Positions 53,046 to 62,361 of a stretch of 64,000 bases of DNA are shown in pieces. The notes under the pieces were generated by a model. That model was not told the origin of the DNA. It worked only from the letters and a program-made list of their open reading frames with translations, and did not search any database. This DNA is from Pelomonas sp. SE-A7 (GTDB lineage Bacteria > Pseudomonadota > Gammaproteobacteria > Burkholderiales > Burkholderiaceae_C). The DNA lies in the NCBI RefSeq assembly GCF_030345705.1, contig NZ_JAUASW010000001.1:124001-188000 (forward strand), written 5' to 3'. The position numbers and the translations under genes are program-made. Numbering within the stretch: position 1 is the first letter of the stretch; every line of letters starts with the position of its first letter.

Positions 53046-53489
53046 GTGAATCTTGTCCAGCCCGGCTCCTTCCTCACCCTGCATTACCGGCTTTCCGGCC
53101 CGGATGGGGGCGAGCTGATCAACACCTTCGACGACAAGCCAGCCACGTTGTCGCTGGGCACGGGCGAACTGGCGCCGGCCATCGAGGCCCGCCTGCTCGG
53201 CCTGGCCGAGGGCTCGCACACCCGCTTCGAACTGGCGCCCGGCGAGGCCTTTGGCGAGCGCAATGCCGAGCTGCTGCAGCGGGTCAAGCTGGCCCTGCTG
53301 CGCCGGCTGGGCGATCCGGACGAGGAATACAAGGTCGGCGACGTGGTGCAGTTCCCGACGCCGGACGGGCAGGGCGCATATGCCGGCCTGATCCGCGAAG
53401 TCGGCGAGGACTGGCTGCTGTTCGACTTCAACCATCCGCTGGCCGGCCAGCCGGTGAGCTTCGAAGTCCAGCTGATCGGGGTGCTGTGA
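53046..53489 (+). CDS. fkpB: FKBP-type peptidyl-prolyl isomerase, SlpA/FkpB-like
   Basis: A 147-residue SlyD-type FKBP with an inserted flap domain (about 65-120), opened by GSFLTLHYRLSGPDGGELINTF; LSLGTGELAPAIEARLLGLA and FELAPGEAFGERNAELLQ are typical. It assists folding by proline isomerisation. The GTG at 53046 (VNLVQPGSF) is the start. In many proteobacteria fkpB precedes ispH as here; TGATG couples them. Confidence 0.92.
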   Translation: MNLVQPGSFLTLHYRLSGPDGGELINTFDDKPATLSLGTGELAPAIEARLLGLAEGSHTRFELAPGEAFGERNAELLQRVKLALLRRLGDPDEEYKVGDVVQFPTPDGQGAYAGLIREVGEDWLLFDFNHPLAGQPVSFEVQLIGVL

Positions 53490-54475
53490 TGAGCGATCTG
53501 ACGCTGAACCAGGCCCCTGAGGAAATCGTGCTGGCCGAGCCGCGCGGATTCTGCGCCGGCGTGGACCGGGCCATCGAGATCGTGGAGCGTGCGCTGATCA
53601 AGTTCGGCGCCCCCATCTACGTGCGCCACGAAATCGTGCACAACACCTATGTGGTCAACGACCTGAAGGCGCGCGGTGCGATCTTCATCGAAGACCTGGC
53701 CGAGGTGCCCGCCGGCGCCACCCTGGTGTTCAGCGCTCATGGCGTCAGCCAGGCGGTGCGCAAGGAAGCGGCGGCACGCGGCTTCCAGGTCTTCGACGCC
53801 ACCTGCCCGCTGGTCACCAAGGTCCATGTGGAAGTGGCCAAGCTGCACAAGGAAGGCTACGAGTTCATCATGATCGGCCACAAGGGGCATCCCGAGGTCG
53901 AGGGCACGATGGGCCAGCTCAGCAGCGGCATCTATCTGGTCGAAGAGGCCTCGGACGTGCCGCATGTGCGCGTCAACGATCCGTCCAAGCTGGCGGTGGT
54001 GACGCAGACCACGCTCAGCGTGGACGATGCGGCCGAGATCCTGGCGGCGGTGAAGCAGCATTTCCCGCTGGTGCGCGAGCCCAAGAAGCAGGACATCTGC
54101 TACGCCACGCAGAACCGCCAGGACGCGGTCAAGGTGCTGGCGCCGCAGGTCGACGTGGTCGTGGTCGTGGGCAGCCCCACCAGTTCCAACAGCAACCGGC
54201 TGCGCGAGCTGGCCGAGCGGTTGGGCACGCCGGCCTACATGGTCGATGCGGCCGAGGACCTGAAGCCCGAATGGCTGGACGGCCGTTCACGCGTGGGCCT
54301 CACCGCCGGGGCTTCGGCGCCTGATGTGTTGGTGCAGGCCGTGATCGCCAGGCTGCGGGCCTTCGGCGCCACGGCGGTGCGCAAGCTCGAAGGCGTGGAA
54401 GAGCATGTGCGCTTTCCGCTGCCGCTGGGCCTGGGCGACAAGTCCATGGCCGAGGTCAGCAGTTCCCGATCTTGA
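53489..54475 (+). CDS. ispH: 4-hydroxy-3-methylbut-2-enyl diphosphate reductase
   Basis: A 328-residue iron-sulfur enzyme of the MEP pathway, giving IPP and DMAPP. The three cluster cysteines are in PRGFCAGVDRA, DATCPLVTKVHVE and DICYATQNRQDAV; the substrate loop is SPTSSNSNRLRELA. The start ATG overlaps the fkpB stop by one base; a GTG one codon earlier is possible. Confidence 0.96.
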   Translation: MSDLTLNQAPEEIVLAEPRGFCAGVDRAIEIVERALIKFGAPIYVRHEIVHNTYVVNDLKARGAIFIEDLAEVPAGATLVFSAHGVSQAVRKEAAARGFQVFDATCPLVTKVHVEVAKLHKEGYEFIMIGHKGHPEVEGTMGQLSSGIYLVEEASDVPHVRVNDPSKLAVVTQTTLSVDDAAEILAAVKQHFPLVREPKKQDICYATQNRQDAVKVLAPQVDVVVVVGSPTSSNSNRLRELAERLGTPAYMVDAAEDLKPEWLDGRSRVGLTAGASAPDVLVQAVIARLRAFGATAVRKLEGVEEHVRFPLPLGLGDKSMAEVSSSRS

Positions 54476-54562
54476 CGCCTGGCGATCGCTCTTGTCCGCG
54501 GCGCCCTCGTTGGCGCCGCTTTGGCTTCTTAGAATCCCGTCGAAATCAAGGAACGAATTCCC

Positions 54563-55858
<1,296 letters not shown>

Positions 55859-55875
55859 CGTCGAGAAGCTGAAAA

Positions 55876-55896
55876 AGCCCGCTATACTTGCGGGCT
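55876..55896 (+). promoter_or_regulatory. Candidate tRNA-Ser promoter -10 inside a hairpin
   Basis: AGCCCGC-TATACTT-GCGGGCT is a 7-bp inverted repeat 17 bp after the serS stop. TATACT inside the loop is a good -10 for tRNA-Ser, followed by a GC-rich discriminator as in stringently controlled promoters. The -35 is weak. The hairpin could also act as a partial serS terminator. Confidence 0.4.
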
Positions 55897-55929
55897 CAAC
55901 TCGCTGCAGACCACGCGAGTGCCGAACCT

Positions 55930-56020
<91 letters not shown>

Positions 56021-56027
56021 CTATGAG

Positions 56028-56057
56028 AACCGACCCCCTAGGGGGTCGGTTTCTTTT
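56028..56057 (+). terminator. Rho-independent terminator of tRNA-Ser
   Basis: AACCGACCCCC-TA-GGGGGTCGGTT, an 11-bp stem (effective loop about 4 nt), followed by TCTTTTT, eight bases after the tRNA CCA. Confidence 0.9.
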
Positions 56058-56316
56058 TGCCCGCTCGGGTCGAGCGCGGGCATTCATCGCCAATAGTTGC
56101 TACGGGTTGAGCAAGCTGCAACAGACCGATCGAGTCCCGCCGTAGCGCCGTCCTCCGTGAGATCGCAAGGGGTACCCGCTGGCATCCATGCAACGGTAGG
56201 CAAAAATTTGACCCAGCGAAGGGCGAAGGTGAGAGACTCCCCCCGGCTCTGCGCCAGTTGCCGGGCAAATTCGGCATCGATTCATGTGGCAACAACAGTT
56301 TGTGGAGTAACTCTTC

Positions 56317-57750
56317 ATGAATAAGTTCCCGATCAAGTCTTGTGCTCTGGCTATTGCGTCGATTTGCGCATCGGCTGCTTTCGCCGGCACGATCACGCTG
56401 CCTGCTACGTCGACCAAGTACGCGGTTGAGTCGCTGGTCGGTACGACCGACATCACGCTGCCGACCATCCGTTACCAAATGGGCGTTGCACGTACCACGG
56501 CTCAGGACTTCACCGTGATCGTCAAGCCGACCGCCGGCGCCACGTTCACTGCTGCCAGCTGCACGGCCGCTCTGCCGACGATCACGCTGGGTGGCGCTGC
56601 CACCGGCGCGTTCACGCCGACCATCAAGCGCGCCAGCACCACGGAATGCGCCTATGAAGTCGACGTGACGACGGCCTTCTCGGGCCCCGCCGGCGCGGAC
56701 CTGGTCTCGCTGAACTTCCCCGGCCTGGTGCTGGACACCCACACGCTGAACATCGCTGGCAACACCGGTGGCGTGACCGTTGGTCTGTGGGACCTGGGTG
56801 AAACCGCTCGCATCGACAACTCGGCTGACGTGACCGCCACGGCTGCTCTGTCGGGCAACGCGCTGACCCTCACCGCTTCGTCGGACACCGCCACGACCGC
56901 TGACGTGAACAACACGAACGGCCCGCTGTATGGTTTCGTCGCCGGTGGCGCTGCCCCGGTCGATACCACCTCGGTGGCCTCTGCAAAGATCACCGTCAAC
57001 AACAACAGTGGTGCCACCACCTGGCTGAAGCCAGATGGCGCCACGGCATGGGAGTTCACGGTTGACGGTACGTCGTTGGCAGTGACCATCTCCGGCACGA
57101 ATTTCACCGGCCTGCATGCCACGACGCCGGTCACGGTGACGCCGACTGCCGGCGCTGCCCCGACGGTGACGACCGGCGCAAGCTCGGCTACGTTTACTCT
57201 GTTGCCGGCCAACTTCAACGCGGCGAACACGGCCCAGGACGTGATTGTCAACATGACTGCCGCTGGCAACACCTCGCTGGGCACCAGCCGCAGCTTCGGT
57301 GTTTCGGTTCTGGCCGACGTGGTCACGGGCGCTGACGAAACCCTGGCCGGTGGCAACACCAGCTGGTGGACCTGGACGGCCAATGCTGTCCAACTGTCGG
57401 CCCCTTACTTCTCGACCGACAACGGCGCCGGCGTGGTGACCAGCTTCATTTTCCAGAACGTGGGACCTGCAACGGTGTATTCGGCATCTTGTCAGGCTGA
57501 AACCGGCAAGACGGTGACGGCAGGCACAGCGGCCACTGGCAACTTGGCAGCAGGTCAGACCGTGATCGATGCCAAGGACGTGTGCTCGTTCAGCGCCGGT
57601 ATCCGTGGTTCCGTGACCTTCACGATCAATGCACCGGTCGCGAACATCAAGGGAACCTACAACTTGAGCCTTAACGGTGGCGCCGCGGCCTTCCTGCCCA
57701 TGCAGCGTCCGTACGGCAACAACAATACGTCGAACGGCAGCTCCTTCTGA
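56317..57750 (+). CDS. Secreted Ala/Thr/Gly-rich surface protein, possibly S-layer-like
   Basis: A 477-residue protein with a Sec signal (MNKFPIKSCALAIASICASAAFAG; cleavage near 23). The mature part is strongly enriched in Ala, Thr, Gly, Val and Ser with few charged residues, and predicted beta-rich. Four cysteines in two local pairs (near residues 87/112 and 413/438) suggest disulfides. The C-terminal region contains NTSWWTWTANAVQLSAPYFS and ends PMQRPYGNNNTSNGSSF. GGAG precedes the ATG, and a strong terminator and marked codon bias suggest high expression. I cannot name a family; S-layer or adhesin-like subunit is an inference. Confidence 0.65.
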   Translation: MNKFPIKSCALAIASICASAAFAGTITLPATSTKYAVESLVGTTDITLPTIRYQMGVARTTAQDFTVIVKPTAGATFTAASCTAALPTITLGGAATGAFTPTIKRASTTECAYEVDVTTAFSGPAGADLVSLNFPGLVLDTHTLNIAGNTGGVTVGLWDLGETARIDNSADVTATAALSGNALTLTASSDTATTADVNNTNGPLYGFVAGGAAPVDTTSVASAKITVNNNSGATTWLKPDGATAWEFTVDGTSLAVTISGTNFTGLHATTPVTVTPTAGAAPTVTTGASSATFTLLPANFNAANTAQDVIVNMTAAGNTSLGTSRSFGVSVLADVVTGADETLAGGNTSWWTWTANAVQLSAPYFSTDNGAGVVTSFIFQNVGPATVYSASCQAETGKTVTAGTAATGNLAAGQTVIDAKDVCSFSAGIRGSVTFTINAPVANIKGTYNLSLNGGAAAFLPMQRPYGNNNTSNGSSF

Positions 57751-57802
57751 GCAGGTAGCTGCAGGGGGCGACCGACCTTCGCTCGACTCTTGCCGTTGCA
57801 TG

Positions 57803-57827
57803 CGGGCACCTTCCGGTGCCCGTTTTT
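57803..57827 (+). terminator. Rho-independent terminator of the surface-protein gene
   Basis: CGGGCACC-TTCC-GGTGCCCG with TTTTT directly after, 52 bp past the stop codon. Confidence 0.88.
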
Positions 57828-57873
57828 CATCGAGTGTCCGCGAGGTGCAGGGGGGCTGTGCTTCGGTACCGCC

Positions 57874-58797
57874 TCAGGCGCGCGTGGCCACGGCCTGTTC
57901 AAGTAGCCACTGCTCGAAGGCACGCACGGCGGGCCGGCTGCGTGAGGCGAGATCGACCATGAGCTGGTAGGCGCGCGGCGAGGCGACCTGTGCATCAAAG
58001 GGCGTGACGAGCTGGCCGTTGGCCAAAAGCGCATCGACCAAGGGGCGACGGCCTATGGCCACACCCTGGCCGGCTACCGCCGCTGCGATCGCCTCGGCAT
58101 AGGAGGTGAAGCTCAGCTTGGCGGCCGGACGCAGATCGACCAGGCCCCAGGCCTGCAGCCACGGCTCCCATTCACCGGGGATGCCGCTGACGTCGCTGTC
58201 CATGGCCAGGTGCAGCAGGGTGTGCCGGGCCAGGTCTGACGGCTGCCGCAAGGGCTGTTCCAGTTCGGCGGTCAGCCGCGGGCTGCAGACCGGCACCATC
58301 GCTTCTTCGAACAGTCGCTGACCACCGGAGCGACCAATCGGCAGATAGCGGATTGCCAGGTCGAAGCCCTCGGCCGCCAGGTTGCGGTTGTCCAGCGTGG
58401 CGTCCATGCGGACGTCGATGCCGGGGTGGGCCCGGGTGAAGGCGGTCAGCCGCGGGATCAGCCAGAGCGAGGCAAAGCCGGGTGTGGTCGTCAGCGCCAG
58501 CATTTCGCGCTGCTGCGGCGTGCGCAGCTCGCGGACCGTGCCTCGCAGCGTGCTCAAGGCGCTTGTGCAGGAAGCGAGCAAGCGCTGACCTTCGGCTGTC
58601 AGCACCAGGGCGCGGTGCTTGCGGGTGAACAGCGTCAGGCCCAGTTCCTCTTCCAGGGCCCGCATCTGCCGGCTGACGGCCGACTGTGTGACGAAACGCT
58701 CGGTGGCCGCCTTGGTAAAGCTCAGATGCCGGGCTGCGGCTTCGAAAGACAGCAGCAGGTCCAGTGGCGGCAAACGGTCCAAGGGCTTGTTTTGCAT
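57874..58797 (-). CDS. LysR-family transcriptional regulator (GcvA-like)
   Basis: A 307-residue LTTR starting MQNKPLDRLPPLDLLLSFEA. The HTH runs through HLSFTKAATERFVTQSAVSR and is followed by LGLTLFTRKHRALVLT. The effector domain contains TPGFASLWLIPRLTAF and EGFDLAIRY, as in the GcvA subgroup. It is divergent from the DUF2917-GNAT pair, its most likely target. Inducer unknown. Confidence 0.9.
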   Translation of the reverse strand: MQNKPLDRLPPLDLLLSFEAAARHLSFTKAATERFVTQSAVSRQMRALEEELGLTLFTRKHRALVLTAEGQRLLASCTSALSTLRGTVRELRTPQQREMLALTTTPGFASLWLIPRLTAFTRAHPGIDVRMDATLDNRNLAAEGFDLAIRYLPIGRSGGQRLFEEAMVPVCSPRLTAELEQPLRQPSDLARHTLLHLAMDSDVSGIPGEWEPWLQAWGLVDLRPAAKLSFTSYAEAIAAAVAGQGVAIGRRPLVDALLANGQLVTPFDAQVASPRAYQLMVDLASRSRPAVRAFEQWLLEQAVATRA

Positions 58798-58951
58798 GCG
58801 CTGAAGGAATGCGAGATGTTCCGAGGATTCGTTTGAAGCATGCCCGACGGGCTGCCAATATTCGTCGCAAGCAGGCCAATGTGCAAGACCCGTTGCCCCG
58901 GCCTGCAGCATGCCAATCCCGCATGCATCGCACCTGACCGAGGAGCTCCTC

Positions 58952-59200
58952 ATGCTGATCCAAGCCACCCGCACCCAACTGCAGCTCGCCAAGGGCCAGA
59001 GCACGCGTCTGACGGAAGCCGCCCATGCGCGCCTGTCCAGCGCCGGCGGCACGCTCTGGGTGACCATAGACAACGACCGCCGCGACCTGGTGCTCGAAGC
59101 CGGCGAGGGCCTGGATGTGGACGGCAGCGAGCCCATCATAGTCAGTGCCCTGGGTGGCCCGGCCGTGCTGGACCTGCGCCCCAGCTGCGCGAGTGCCTGA
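58952..59200 (+). CDS. DUF2917 family small protein
   Basis: An 82-residue protein (QLQLAKGQSTRLTEAAHARL, GTLWVTIDNDRRDLVLEAGEG) matching the DUF2917 family, a small cupin-like beta protein common in Burkholderiales and usually next to a LysR gene. GAGGAG precedes the ATG. Its TGA overlaps the next gene's ATG by one base. Confidence 0.8.
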   Translation: MLIQATRTQLQLAKGQSTRLTEAAHARLSSAGGTLWVTIDNDRRDLVLEAGEGLDVDGSEPIIVSALGGPAVLDLRPSCASA

Positions 59201-59778
59201 TGGACGCCCGGCTGCTGCAGGCCAACGCCCAGGCGATACGCCCGGAGTTGCTGCGCCTGCGTCCGGATCGGGCCGTGCTGCTGCGGGCGATCACACCGCA
59301 GGATGCGGTTGCCGAGCAGGCCTTTGTCGGCGAGGGCCTGTCTCTGATCTCCAGGCATCAGCGCTTCCATGTCGGCCTGCCGCGGCTGAGCCCCACGCTG
59401 CTGCGGCTGATGATCGAGGTCGACCAGCGTGAGCATGTAGCCCTCGTTGCGCAGGAGCTGGCACCCTCCGATGCCGAGGCATCTGGATTCGTGGCCACCG
59501 AACGTATCGTCGCCGATGCCCGCTTCGTGCGTGACCCAGCCCGGCCGGACGAGGCCGAGTTCGCGCTGGCGGTGGCCGATGCCTGGCAAAGCCTGGGCCT
59601 GGGCCGCACGCTGATTGCGCGCCTCGCGACGCATGCCCGTGCTCAGGGCATACGGGCCCTGGTCGGTGACGTGCTGGCCGACAACCGCCGCATGCAGGTG
59701 CTGATGCGTGGCCTGGGCGCCCAGGTGCTGGCCAACCCGCAGGGGCCTCAGCTGGTCAAGGTCCGTTATCCGGTCTGA
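59200..59778 (+). CDS. GNAT-family acetyltransferase
   Basis: A 192-residue GNAT protein. The acetyl-CoA-binding block is AWQSLGLGRTLIARLATHAR, preceded by the beta-4 strand EAEFALAVADAW and followed by ALVGDVLADNRRMQVLMRGLG. It resembles the GNAT domain found at the end of protein lysine acetyltransferases. The substrate is unknown. Translationally coupled to DUF2917. Confidence 0.85.
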   Translation: MDARLLQANAQAIRPELLRLRPDRAVLLRAITPQDAVAEQAFVGEGLSLISRHQRFHVGLPRLSPTLLRLMIEVDQREHVALVAQELAPSDAEASGFVATERIVADARFVRDPARPDEAEFALAVADAWQSLGLGRTLIARLATHARAQGIRALVGDVLADNRRMQVLMRGLGAQVLANPQGPQLVKVRYPV

Positions 59779-59781
59779 GGC

Positions 59782-60552
59782 TCAGAGCCCCAATTCCTTC
59801 AGCAGCGTTTCGCGCAGCGCCTGTGCTTCAGGGCTGGCGAGGCGACGCGGATGCGGCAGATCGATCTTGAAGCTGGCCTGGATGGCCGTGGGCCGTGGCG
59901 ACAGCACGAGCACGCGGTCCGCCATGTAGATGGCCTCTTCGACGTCGTGCGTGATCAGCAGCACCGTGTGCCGTTCCTCGGCCAGGATGCGCAAGAGCTC
60001 GTTGCGCATCTTCATGTTCATCAGCGCATCCAGCGCCGAGAAGGGCTCGTCCAGGTAGAGCACCTCGGGCTTGACGATCAGGGCCCGTGCCAGCTCCACG
60101 CGCTTGAGCATGCCGCCGGACAGCTCGTGCGGATAGGCACCCTCGAAGCCCTTGAGCCCGACCATCTCGGCATAGTGATCCGCCAGCGCGGCGCGCTCGG
60201 CGTGCTGTTCGCCGTGGTCCTCGTCGTTGAGGCCGAACATCAGGTTCTGCTGCACGGTCAGCCATGGGAAGACCGAACCATGCTGGGAGATGACGATCCC
60301 CTTGGGGCTCGGGCCTTTCACCTCGTCGCCGTCGATGCGCACCGCGCCGCCATCGGGCTTCTCGAAGCCGGCGATCAGGTTCATCAGCGTCGATTTGCCG
60401 CAGCCCGAGGGGCCGACGATGGCGACGAACTCGCCGTCTTCGACCTCGAGGCTGACGCCGGCGATGACTGGCAGAGCTTCACCGCGAGCCGAGGCAAAGC
60501 TCTTGCGAATGGCGTCGATGACGATCTTGGGTTTCTTGTTCTTATCGGACAT
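59782..60552 (-). CDS. ABC transporter ATP-binding protein, NitT/TauT type
   Basis: A 256-residue ABC ATPase. Walker A is GPSGCGKSTLMN, the Q-loop VISQHGSVFPWLT, the signature LSGGMLKRVELARAL (with Met-Leu rather than the usual Gln-Arg), Walker B VLYLDEPFSALD and the H-loop LLITHDVEEA. It energises the permease just upstream; the genes overlap by 11 bp. Last gene of the SBP-Sco-cupredoxin-permease-ATPase operon. Confidence 0.92.
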   Translation of the reverse strand: MSDKNKKPKIVIDAIRKSFASARGEALPVIAGVSLEVEDGEFVAIVGPSGCGKSTLMNLIAGFEKPDGGAVRIDGDEVKGPSPKGIVISQHGSVFPWLTVQQNLMFGLNDEDHGEQHAERAALADHYAEMVGLKGFEGAYPHELSGGMLKRVELARALIVKPEVLYLDEPFSALDALMNMKMRNELLRILAEERHTVLLITHDVEEAIYMADRVLVLSPRPTAIQASFKIDLPHPRRLASPEAQALRETLLKELGL

Positions 60553-61324
60553 AGCGCCACCGCACGGTTTTCAGTCGCTCGAGCAGGCGGGTCGCGCCGT
60601 CGAGCAGCAGGCCAATCAGGCCGATGATGATCATGCTGGCGATCACCAGGTCGTAGCGGTTGCCGGCGTTGCGCGAGTCCATGATCAGGTAGCCCAGGCC
60701 CGAGCGCAGCGCAATCATCTCGGCCGCCACCACCACCAGCCACGCCACGCCAATACCTATGCGCATGCCGACGATGATCTCGGGCAGCACGGCCGGAATC
60801 ACCACGCGACGGAACAGCACGGTGCGCGACACGCCGAAGTTGGCCGCCGCCCGCAGGTAACGCCGCTCTATGGTGTGAACGCCCGAGGTGGTCTGCACGA
60901 TCATCGGGAACACCGAGGAAATGAAGATCAGGAAGATCGGCGACAGGTCGCCGACGCCGAACCACAGGATGGCCAGCGGAATCCAGGCGATGGGCGAGAT
61001 CGGCCGGAGCATCTGGAAGATCGGATTGAGCGTGCGGTAGGCCCCGGCCACCCAGCCCATCCACAGGCCCAGCGGAATCGCCACCGCGACCGCCAGGCCG
61101 AAGCCCAGGCCGACGCGATAGAGCGAGGCCGTGATGTGCTCCCACAGCGTGCCGTCCTGGGCCAGCTCCAGCGTGCCGGTGACGACCTGCCAGGGCGTGG
61201 GGAAGATGGGGCTTTCGGAGGCAGCGACGACCCACCACCAGACGCCGATGACGATGGCAATGACCGCCAGCGGCGGCAGGAGGCGGGCCGGCAGCGACCC
61301 CGCCTGGGAGGAGCGACTCGTCAT
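60542..61324 (-). CDS. ABC transporter permease, NitT/TauT type
   Basis: A 260-residue inner-membrane permease with about six hydrophobic helices and the EAA-like loop region NFGVSRTVLFRRVVIPAVLP. VWWWVVAASESPIFPTPWQV near the N-terminus and PISPIAWIPLAILWFG are typical of the SsuC/NrtB family. Its ATG overlaps the cupredoxin stop (4 bp) and its end overlaps the ATPase start. Confidence 0.92.
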   Translation of the reverse strand: MTSRSSQAGSLPARLLPPLAVIAIVIGVWWWVVAASESPIFPTPWQVVTGTLELAQDGTLWEHITASLYRVGLGFGLAVAVAIPLGLWMGWVAGAYRTLNPIFQMLRPISPIAWIPLAILWFGVGDLSPIFLIFISSVFPMIVQTTSGVHTIERRYLRAAANFGVSRTVLFRRVVIPAVLPEIIVGMRIGIGVAWLVVVAAEMIALRSGLGYLIMDSRNAGNRYDLVIASMIIIGLIGLLLDGATRLLERLKTVRWRYVR

Positions 61325-61773
61325 GTGCGTAATTCGCCTTGCAGTTGTCGAAGCCAGTGACTCATGCGCCAGCGCAGCCTTTCCAGACCCTGGGCCGGCG
61401 GCGGCGCGACCACCACGCTCATCTGGCCGCTGGCGTGGGCGGTGCAGGCGAAGCTGTAGGTGGAGGCGACCTCGAAGGGCAGGCGAAAGCTCTGGCCGGG
61501 CATGATCAGCGCCGGGCCGAAGACCTGGGGCACCTCGTCGCGGTTGCGCAGCAGCAGCACGTCCTTGACACCCAGCCTGAGGTGCAGCGTGTCGGGCAGG
61601 ATCTCGACCGCATCGCCGGCCATGCGGCGCTTCCAGGTGCCGGCCGGGATCTCGAACAGCTGTTCCCGTGCCTCGGGTGCCGGCATGTCGATGGGTGCGA
61701 GCGCCGCCCAGCCGGCCAGCGACAGCAGAGAAACGGCGAGGCCTGCCGCCAGCAGAGCGAAGCTGCGCTTCAC
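61321..61773 (-). CDS. Exported cupredoxin-like protein
   Basis: A 150-residue protein with an N-terminal signal or anchor (FALLAAGLAVSLLSLAGWAAL, about 5-25) and a plastocyanin-like beta domain. LLLRNRDEVPQVFGPALIMPG is the first strand-loop, and YSFACTAHASGQMSV carries Cys, His and Met in the order of a type 1 copper site. It probably binds copper in the periplasm. It starts with GTG in a GTGA overlap with the Sco-like gene and ends in an ATGA overlap with the ABC permease gene. Confidence 0.78.
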   Translation of the reverse strand: MKRSFALLAAGLAVSLLSLAGWAALAPIDMPAPEAREQLFEIPAGTWKRRMAGDAVEILPDTLHLRLGVKDVLLLRNRDEVPQVFGPALIMPGQSFRLPFEVASTYSFACTAHASGQMSVVVAPPPAQGLERLRWRMSHWLRQLQGELRT

Positions 61774-62351
61774 TTGGCGGCCAGCAGCAGCTGGAGGTCG
61801 TGGACGAAGTCGGCGGCCTTGCGGCCATAGGGCATCAGGGCGCGCAGCCGGCCCTCGCGGTCGATCAGATAGACCGAGGTCGAGTGGTTCATGCCGTAGC
61901 CGCCTGCGCTCTGGCCCACCTTGGTCGCCATCACGCCATAGTCGCGCCGCAGACTCTCCAGCACGGCCGGCTTGCCGGTGCCGCCGACGAAGCTGGCATC
62001 GAAGGCGCCCAGGTATTGGCGGATGCGCGCCAGGTCATCGCGTTCGGGGTCCACGGTCACGTAGACCACCTGGACCGAAGCGGCCTTCGCACCCAGCGAC
62101 TTGCGTGCCTGGGCCAGCGTGGCCAGCGTGGTGGGGCAGACCTCGGGGCAGTTCGTGAAGCCGAACACCAGCAGCACCAGCTTGCCGCGGTAGCGCGAGA
62201 GCCTGAGCTCCTGGCCATCCGAGCCGCTGAGCGAGAACTCGGGCGCTGCATGCGGCGGGTCGAACACACCGGCCTTCAGCGCGGGGGCGGCAACCAGGGT
62301 GAGAGAGGCCAGGCAAAGCGCCAGGCCGGCGAGGGCGCGCATGATCGTCAT
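61770..62351 (-). CDS. SCO1/SenC/PrrC-family copper chaperone-like thioredoxin
   Basis: A 193-residue exported thioredoxin-fold protein with a signal peptide (MRALAGLALCLASLTLVAAP). The copper-binding CxxxC motif is present in FTNCPEVCPTTLA, and the conserved His follows in YGMNHSTSVYL. VVYVTVDPERDD is typical of Sco. Sco proteins deliver copper to cytochrome oxidase CuA or reduce its cysteines. Here the gene lies between an ABC solute-binding protein and a cupredoxin, away from any oxidase gene. Confidence 0.9.
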   Translation of the reverse strand: MTIMRALAGLALCLASLTLVAAPALKAGVFDPPHAAPEFSLSGSDGQELRLSRYRGKLVLLVFGFTNCPEVCPTTLATLAQARKSLGAKAASVQVVYVTVDPERDDLARIRQYLGAFDASFVGGTGKPAVLESLRRDYGVMATKVGQSAGGYGMNHSTSVYLIDREGRLRALMPYGRKAADFVHDLQLLLAAK

Positions 62352-62361
62352 GACGGCGACC

